Positions 46,274 through 50,888 of a DNA stretch of 50,888 nt are shown piece by piece; the stretch's first letter is position 1; each line of letters opens with the position of its first letter. The translations under genes were made by a program, and so were the position numbers. Source of the DNA: Planctomycetaceae bacterium (GTDB taxonomy: Bacteria; Planctomycetota; UBA1135; GCA-002686595); the NCBI GenBank assembly GCA_011525785.1, contig WYBT01000008.1, forward strand, positions 1-50,888, written 5' to 3'. The notes beneath the pieces are model-generated. The model did no database searches. It saw nothing but the letters and a program-made list of their open reading frames with translations, and was not told the origin of the DNA.

Positions 46274-47176
46274 ATGCGCAACCTTCGTTCGCTGCTCGTC
46301 GCACTTGCTCTGGGGCTCGGTGCGCTCTCGCTCGCGGCCTCGCCGCTCGTTTCCGTTGCGGCCCAGGAGGCCTCCGAGCGCTCCTCGCTCGAGCAAGCGC
46401 ATCTCGCGCGCACGCGCCAGCGCTTCGGCGCCGAGTCGTGGCCGCAAGGGCCGACGCACGCGGGCTTTCCGCTCGAGCTGCCGCTCGATGGCTGGGTCGT
46501 GAGGGACCTCCAGTCGGTGCGCGGTCGCGTGATGCGCCTCTACGTGCCGACTCAGACGCCCAACGCGCCGGTGTCGCTGCTGGTGGAGAGCTTCGTGGCC
46601 GACTCCGGCAAGGCGGCGCACGAGCAACTCGTCGAGTGGCTCGCCGGCATGCAGTCGCCGCAACGCGTCATCACGGCGCGCGAAGTGGCCTTCGACCTCG
46701 GCGACGCTGCGTTCGTGACGCGCGCGCTCGCGCCCGACGCGCCGCTGAACTGGTTCGCCTTCGTGCGCGGCAACGTCGCCGTTCAAGCGCGCTGGCTCCC
46801 GACGCCCGACGGTGCGCGCCCCGATCTGCGCGAGTTGTCCCAACGCATCGATCAGGCGATTCGAAAAGCGCCCGTGCTGGAAGCCGGCGCCGCGCCCGCC
46901 AAGCCGATCGTGCGCACGCTGTCCGTCGCGCGCTCGCTGGCGCAGGCCGGCGAGGTGCTCGACCTGGCGGTCGACGTCCTCGACCCCGCCGCGGGCTCGC
47001 CGCACTTCGAATGGGTCATCACCGGGCCCGGCCAGGGCTACGTCGAGCGCACGGACTCCGGCCTGTGGCAGTTCCACTCCACCGGCCCCGGTGAAGTGAA
47101 GCTCGCGCTCGAGGTGACGTCCTCGCTGGGGACCTTCGCGACCGCCGAAGTCGCGCTGACGCTGACCGACGACTAG
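46274..47176 (+). CDS. Secreted protein with Ig-like C-terminus, unknown
   Basis: This is a 300-residue protein; GGAG lies ten bases before the ATG. Signal peptide: residues 1-30 (MRNLRSLLVALALGLGALSL). Residues about 60-200 form an alpha/beta domain (LELPLDGWVVRDLQSV, VTRALAPDAPLNWFAFVRGN), and the last 90 residues resemble an Ig/PKD-like beta sandwich (DLAVDVLDPAAGSPHFEWVI, ending VALTLTDD). It is downstream of and probably cotranscribed with the preceding secreted protein. No enzyme motif was recognised. Confidence 0.7.
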   Translation: MRNLRSLLVALALGLGALSLAASPLVSVAAQEASERSSLEQAHLARTRQRFGAESWPQGPTHAGFPLELPLDGWVVRDLQSVRGRVMRLYVPTQTPNAPVSLLVESFVADSGKAAHEQLVEWLAGMQSPQRVITAREVAFDLGDAAFVTRALAPDAPLNWFAFVRGNVAVQARWLPTPDGARPDLRELSQRIDQAIRKAPVLEAGAAPAKPIVRTLSVARSLAQAGEVLDLAVDVLDPAAGSPHFEWVITGPGQGYVERTDSGLWQFHSTGPGEVKLALEVTSSLGTFATAEVALTLTDD

Positions 47177-47210
47177 TCGACGGCGCTCCGCGCTCGTCGC
47201 GACAACGACA

Positions 47211-47245
47211 TCGGCCCCGCGGACGGACATCGTCAGCGGGGCCGA
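47211..47245 (+). terminator. Perfect 10-bp stem-loop after secreted-protein operon
   Basis: TCGGCCCCGC (47211-47220) pairs perfectly with GCGGGGCCGA (47236-47245) around a 15-base loop, 35 bases after the stop at 47176. No T tract follows. The rest of the gap to 47519 shows no gene. Confidence 0.5.
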
Positions 47246-47519
47246 GTCGTATGCGGGCCGGTGCTCTGCGGCGATGAATTGCCGGCGGAGCGGCTGGCTC
47301 TGCGCATCACGAACGACGCCGCTCCTCGAGGCTGACTAGGGAAGCGCGATCGGGCGCCACCGACCCGAGGTGATGACGGTTCGGCGTCGGGTGCCGCGTC
47401 AATGAACTCCATCGCCCGATCACTCTCACGGTCGCGAAGGAGAGGCTCGCGGCTACCCCCGCGCGCGCGGACAGCCTTCGACTTCACCGGAACGCCCCGG
47501 TCCCCGTGGCGGCAGTGGT

Positions 47520-47548
47520 TTGACTTATACGCCAAGCTGGTCTATAAT
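47520..47548 (+). promoter_or_regulatory. Near-consensus sigma-70 promoter
   Basis: TTGACT (47520-47525), a 17-base spacer and TATAAT (47543-47548) precede the ATG at 47564. Such an AT-rich consensus promoter is exceptional in this GC-rich window and fits an acquired module. Confidence 0.8.
47525..47547. promoter_or_regulatory. Operator-like dyad inside the promoter
   Basis: TTATA-cg-CCA-agc-TGG-tc-TATAA is symmetric about 47536: the outer TTATA/TATAA and inner CCA/TGG pair exactly. It fills the spacer and overlaps both hexamers, as expected for an autorepressor site. The XRE-type regulator encoded by the second gene is the natural candidate. Confidence 0.55.
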
Positions 47549-47563
47549 GTCTTGCTTAACACC

Positions 47564-48151
47564 ATGACCGCGCCTGCGTCGAGCCTTCCCGAGTTCACTG
47601 CGACCGGCGTCCTCCCGGCGGGCGACTTCGCGCTGACGCTGGAGGTACTGCGCAGGTCCATCCTCGTGCACGGACCTCAGCGCGACGCTCACCCGGCGTG
47701 GGATGCCGAGTGGCGAGCCTCTCTGGTGGACAACCTCGCGATCATGGCGCGGCAGCTCTGGGCGGTCGGCATCGACGAGATCTTCGTCGACGGCTCGTTC
47801 GCCGAGGACAAGGCCCACCCGGGCGACATCGACGGCTACTTCGTGTGCGACGCGCAGCGCTTCGCCACCGGGTCGTTGGAGCAGGAACTCAATCGACTCG
47901 ACCCCGCGAAGTGCTGGACGTGGGACCACCGCGCGCGCCGGCCCTATCGAGGCTACCCCAAGCTTCAACTGCCTATGTGGCACGCCTACCGAGTCGAACT
48001 CTATCCGCATTTCTCCGGTGCGATCGCCGGCATCGACGAGCACGGCCAGCCGCTGGAGTTCCCGGCGTTCTTTCGCAAGACCCGCGGCTCCGGCGAAGCC
48101 AAGGGCATCGTTCGGCTCGTCAAGGAGCACACCAACGGAGGCCAGTCGTGA
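47564..48151 (+). CDS. Nucleotidyltransferase-like protein of a toxin-antitoxin-type pair (DUF6932-like)
   Basis: This is a 195-residue protein. The ATG fixed here lies 15 bases after the -10; the frame is open upstream but that part lies before the promoter. Residues 77-90 read GSFAEDKAHPGDID, the G-S...D-x-D signature of minimal pol-beta-type nucleotidyltransferases, followed by GYFVCD. It ends with a basic RLVKEHTNGG tail. It resembles the DUF6932 proteins often paired with an HTH protein. The gene overlaps the XRE gene (GTGA). I infer the nucleotidyltransferase is the toxin, perhaps modifying tRNA or a protein, but a housekeeping role is not excluded. Confidence 0.7.
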   Translation: MTAPASSLPEFTATGVLPAGDFALTLEVLRRSILVHGPQRDAHPAWDAEWRASLVDNLAIMARQLWAVGIDEIFVDGSFAEDKAHPGDIDGYFVCDAQRFATGSLEQELNRLDPAKCWTWDHRARRPYRGYPKLQLPMWHAYRVELYPHFSGAIAGIDEHGQPLEFPAFFRKTRGSGEAKGIVRLVKEHTNGGQS

Positions 48152-48618
48152 TCCGCAGCGAATCCGAATACCAACAAGCCGTTGCGCGCATCGACGCGGA
48201 GCGCGAGCGGCTCGCGCAACACGCTGTCGAGTGGGCCAAGCAGGGTTTCACGCCCGAGCAAGTCGCCAAGCTCAAGCAGCCGCTGGAGTCGTTCCACCGT
48301 CAACTCGTCGAAGAAGTCGAGAGCTACGAACGGCTGCGGCGCGGCCAGTTCAGTGAGTTCGAGAACCTCGTCGGACTGGGCCAGATTCTGATCGGCCTGC
48401 GCATCGCCCGTGGTCTGACCCAGCGTGAGTTGGCGCGCCGATTGGATGTCGACGAGAGCCTCGTGTCGCGCGACGAGCGCAACGAATACCACGGCGTCAC
48501 CGTGGAACGCGCCAAACGCATCCTGGACGCACTTGGCGTTCGTCTCGTCACTCGGGTTGAGGTCGAACCTGTTCGTGTCTCCGGAGACACTTCGGACCCG
48601 ACCGCGATCGCCGTGTGA
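48148..48618 (+). CDS. XRE-family helix-turn-helix regulator (probable antitoxin)
   Basis: This 156-residue protein from a GTG overlaps the preceding stop. The N-terminal 70 residues are helical and charged (DAERERLAQHAVEWAKQGFT), possibly the partner-binding arm. Residues about 77-135 form an XRE/Cro-type helix-turn-helix: LIGLRIARGLTQRELARRL with DVDESLVSRDERN as the recognition region. It probably binds the dyad at 47525-47547 to repress the pair. The C-terminal tail is short and acidic. Confidence 0.8.
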   Translation: MIRSESEYQQAVARIDAERERLAQHAVEWAKQGFTPEQVAKLKQPLESFHRQLVEEVESYERLRRGQFSEFENLVGLGQILIGLRIARGLTQRELARRLDVDESLVSRDERNEYHGVTVERAKRILDALGVRLVTRVEVEPVRVSGDTSDPTAIAV

Positions 48619-49025
48619 ACTTGTCGCTGCGCGGAGCTTCACGGCTGCGACCGAGGTAGACGAGGCCGTTCTGCTTCACGGCCCACGCGATCCGAAGGGA
48701 CCATTCAAGAGCCGCGGCGCTGAATTGTGAGCGCGGTTGTCTCAACGCGCAGGGGAACGCGGCGAAGCAACTGAGCGCTGCCGCACCCAGCTTCTCCACG
48801 GCTCGTCACCGCGGATGGCGATCGCGTCGAGCCACCCGGTGAGCTTCGGCTCCTCACGCCCGGACAGCACCGCGTGCAGCTCCGCCCCGTGCAGCGAACG
48901 CAAACGCCCCGAGCGCCCGGCAACGCTGAGTTCGTCCGCGCCCACGCGCGCCGGCAATCCGAGCGGCCCGCCGGCCGCCTCCAGGCTGGGACGGTGCGCG
49001 AGACTCGCCGTCCCCGGAGCACTCA
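48619..49025. other. Intergenic region, probably decayed mobile DNA
   Basis: No intact gene seen. A minus-strand frame at about 48742-48957 (ELHAVLSGREEPKLTGWLDA) has a protein-like look but no start signal and no recognised family. The stretch lies between the toxin-antitoxin-like pair and a transposase fragment. Confidence 0.4.
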
Positions 49026-49667
49026 GATGTCCCGTCCCCTGACCTCTGGTCGCGGCTGTGGCTGGGCACGCGCGTGGGAACTCGGACGCTTCGCAATACG
49101 CTGATGTTCGCTCGAGCCGTGCGCCAGCGGATCCGTCGCCTGTCTGCCCCGTTGCTCGTCACTACAAACGAGTTCAAATACCATCTGCCCTGCCTGCAGC
49201 GGACGTTCGGCCCCGCCTGCGTCTACCTGCAGGTCAAGAACCGCTACGCGCGCGGCCGCATCACGCACGCCACCTCGCGCCAGCTGATCGGCGAGACATG
49301 GAAGTACGAGCAGGCCCTCGAACGCTCCAAAGACTCCAAGCGCCTCAACACGGCGTACGTCGAGCGCTCGATTCTGCACCTGCGTCGCACGTGCGCGTAC
49401 CTCAACCGCCGCACCCCGTCGCCGATGCGCAAGCCCCAGCGTCTGGCCGAAGTGCTAGACATCGACCGCGTGCACTACAACTTCGTCCAGCGACACTCCT
49501 CGCTTCGGTTCGGCGGCAAGCTTCGCACTCCTGCCATGCAGGCCGGCATCACCACGCGCCCGCTCACGTTGCGCGAGATCTTCCTCTGGCAGCGCCCACC
49601 CTCGAAGTACCCGCCGCCCGGCAACTGGTCCCCAACCCCGCCGCCCCAGGCGAGGCCGTGGCCTTGA
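49026..49667 (+). pseudogene. Decayed IS1-like transposase, C-terminal part
   Basis: In-frame homology runs from DLWSRLWLGTRVGTRTL through LLVTTNEFKYHL, LNTAYVERSILHLRRTCAYL and VHYNFVQRHSSLRFGGKLRT to LTLREIFLWQRP. This is the C-terminal half of a DDE transposase of the IS1 type. The usual N-terminal zinc-finger/HTH part is absent, and the position of a catalytic Asp (TTDGFKY in intact relatives, by my recollection) reads Asn here. A GTG at 49074 gives a 197-residue frame but not a working transposase. No terminal inverted repeats were identified. Confidence 0.7.
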
Positions 49668-49756
49668 GCTCGGGCGGCCGACCACAGTTGACGCAACGTG
49701 CACCCTCGATTTACTCCGGACACATTTCCACCGCATACCCGCTCTACTAAGTTACT

Positions 49757-50038
49757 ATGTCCACTGAGCCGCATATCCGCCGACTGTTGGAGGCCTGCCG
49801 TGAACAGCTTGATGCCGAGGACGTCCAGTCGGTAGTGCACCTCTTGGAACACGGCGAGCCTGAAATGGCATTCGAGGGGTTGGTGCTCGACCTAATCGCG
49901 GCGGACGCGTATCCAGAGAATTTTCAATTCGCAGAGTGGGATGCGTTGGCCAAGGACCTCGGACTTAACAAGGAGGCAGTGTTCGATGGTGATTTCTGGA
50001 GCAAGTTCACAAAGTGGGGTCAAAAGGCCGGGCGCTAG
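49757..50038 (+). CDS. Small acidic protein, MafI-like immunity candidate
   Basis: This 93-residue acidic protein is mainly helical. The segment VVHLLEHGEPEMAFEGLVLD near 26-45 resembles MafI-family immunity proteins, which protect against Maf-type polymorphic toxins. The codons are clearly less GC-rich than in surrounding genes, suggesting recent acquisition. No toxin gene is adjacent; its neighbours are transposase remnants. A TAAGTT hexamer lies three bases before the ATG. The family call rests on pattern memory only. Confidence 0.55.
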   Translation: MSTEPHIRRLLEACREQLDAEDVQSVVHLLEHGEPEMAFEGLVLDLIAADAYPENFQFAEWDALAKDLGLNKEAVFDGDFWSKFTKWGQKAGR

Positions 50039-50090
50039 CATTTGGGGCCGTGCGAGCTCTTCCGCGCTGAAGATCGGACTAGAGCACATT

Positions 50091-50295
50091 TCATAACGCT
50101 CTCGACGTGATCATGAGGCGCGCGACATGAACAAACGCCCGTAACAGTGCCGCTTTTCGCTCGTAGCGCGCGACGAGCCGACGGAAGTTCTGGGGCCACG
50201 CGAAGGTGCGTTACACCTTCCATCGTCGCCGGTAGCACCGAAGCTCGCGCCCGTCCTGGAGCTGCATCTTCGTCCGGTTCTTGTGGTGTCACACT
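50091..50295 (-). pseudogene. Decayed IS5-family transposase C-terminus
   Basis: On the minus strand the order is HKNRTKMQLQDGRELRCYRR, RWKV, stop, RTFAWPQNFRRLVARYERKA, then LLRAFVHVARLMITSRAL and stop. Intact IS5-group transposases read R-W-K-V-E-R-x-F-A-W-L-Q-N-F-R-R-L at this place, so the Glu codon has become TAA at 50211-50213. A second in-frame TGA lies just upstream. No intact N-terminal part is seen. Confidence 0.7.
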
Positions 50296-50629
50296 AAACC
50301 CTTCCGCTTTGAGGGTCGGGACAGTCGGCCGTTTCCTCGTGTTCTGTAGAGCAGCCCGTGCAGTCACGGCAATCATCGGACTATCAGCACCTGACCGGAG
50401 CTTGACCGAAGCGGGCTGATTCGCGGTCAAGTTCGCGACGACGCTCGCGCGGAAACTGCAACATGCGCGCCAGCGCTCGCGAGCCCGTTGCCCGCAAGTT
50501 GACCGCTGCTTGACCCGCGCGGCGGCTTGCTATCTCGCCCCCGATACCGAAGCGGAGCTTCCTGATCCGACACAAGTTGGCGCGCAGCGAACTCCGCCCG
50601 CGTTGCGCCGGCCCCGGCGTCGCGCCCGC
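50296..50629. other. Intergenic region, no gene recognised
   Basis: This stretch lies between the IS5 remnant and the Nudix-like gene. It probably holds more decayed transposase DNA near the left end; short frames in it have no family pattern. Confidence 0.4.
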
Positions 50630-50888
50630 TCACACGTTGTGCAGCAGCGAATGCAGCCGCAGCAGCGTCGCGCGGTCGGGGTCGAGCTCGAGCGAGGGGT
50701 AGGCCTCGTTGAAGGGGGCCCAGCGGAAGGCGGCCCAGCGGTCGGAGAGGCGCAGGCGGCCCTGCTCGGGCAGCGTGCGGAAGCCGAAGGACCACTCGAT
50801 GATCTCCTCGTCGCCGAGCACCCAACGGCCGGGCAGGTGCAGGTCGATCAGGTCCATGGGGCGCGAGAGGCCGATGTCGTCCATGACC
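50630..50888 (-). CDS. Nudix-like hydrolase, C-terminal part (runs off the window)
   Basis: At least 84 residues are visible and the gene probably continues past the right edge. The segment EEIIEWSFGFRTLPEQGRLR followed by LSDRWAAFRWAPFNEAYPSL and LLRLHSLLHNV resembles the C-terminal half of Nudix hydrolases of the dNTP pyrophosphatase type, where a W/A-P-x-E-A element follows the catalytic domain. The Nudix box itself lies outside the window, so catalysis cannot be checked. An ATG at 50884 may be internal. Confidence 0.55.
   Translation of the reverse strand, partial: VMDDIGLSRPMDLIDLHLPGRWVLGDEEIIEWSFGFRTLPEQGRLRLSDRWAAFRWAPFNEAYPSLELDPDRATLLRLHSLLHNV

Noticed and set aside
47402..47563. 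Upstream 54-codon extension of the nucleotidyltransferase-like gene
   Set aside because: The extension lies before and across the consensus promoter and reads as Arg/Ser-rich non-coding sequence.

Overview
This GC-rich window most likely comes from a bacterium of the phylum Planctomycetota, probably one of its less-studied high-GC lineages. I infer this from family content, not from any marker gene. The pointers are a DUF1800/DUF1501 secreted pair, a Ser/Thr kinase fused to a formylglycine-generating-enzyme-like domain, three separate ECF sigma-factor modules (one a giant sigma-transmembrane fusion), many secreted right-handed beta-helix proteins, Asp/Asn-rich calcium-binding linkers, and a C-terminal secreted domain starting Y-C-T-x-K-T-x-S-x-G-C that I associate with planctomycetes. 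No rRNA, tRNA or CRISPR array was seen.

Layout. 255-3664: two overlapping secreted-protein genes. 4149-9833: ECF sigma factor, its probable anti-sigma partner (anti-sigma N-terminus fused to a YfbK-type von Willebrand A protein), two envelope proteins and a DUF423 protein. 9835-11932 (minus): a second ECF sigma / membrane anti-sigma / secretin-like operon. 12061-16007: two secreted proteins, the second a large beta-helix protein. 16143-17797: tryptophan 2,3-dioxygenase and a DinB-like protein. 17798-20938 (minus): a four-gene operon (SEC-C protein, YheT-like hydrolase, second hydrolase, DUF547 protein) in which every junction is an NTGA overlap. 21135-23903: two small proteins and a TIM44/zinc-ribbon/TerB membrane protein. 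23991-29645 (minus): a secreted 5'-nucleotidase-like protein and a UbiD-family decarboxylase, with a long hairpin repeat between them. 29820-32698: DUF1800 + DUF1501. 32707-34914 (minus): kinase-SUMF gene, bracketed by two copies of the last 125 bp of the DUF1501 gene. 35536-43593 (minus): a beta-helix protein, the sigma-TM-carboxypeptidase-regulatory fusion, and a secreted metallopeptidase-like pair. 43777-47176: VOC protein and two secreted proteins. 47.5-50.6 kb: an accessory patch with a nucleotidyltransferase/XRE toxin-antitoxin-like operon under a near-consensus promoter, two decayed transposases and an orphan MafI-like immunity gene. The right edge holds the end of a Nudix-like gene.

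Themes. The window is dominated by envelope signalling and secretion. Two ECF sigma factors sit with membrane partners and a third is itself fused to an extracytoplasmic region. Many transcription units carry a C-G-N-T-A-N-N-N-T motif upstream, and in at least four it lies only 7-9 nt before the start codon, pointing to leaderless transcripts. A roughly 160-nt structured repeat occurs twice (35.4 kb and 44.5 kb). All functional calls rest on reading the sequence and on known family patterns; no database search was run.
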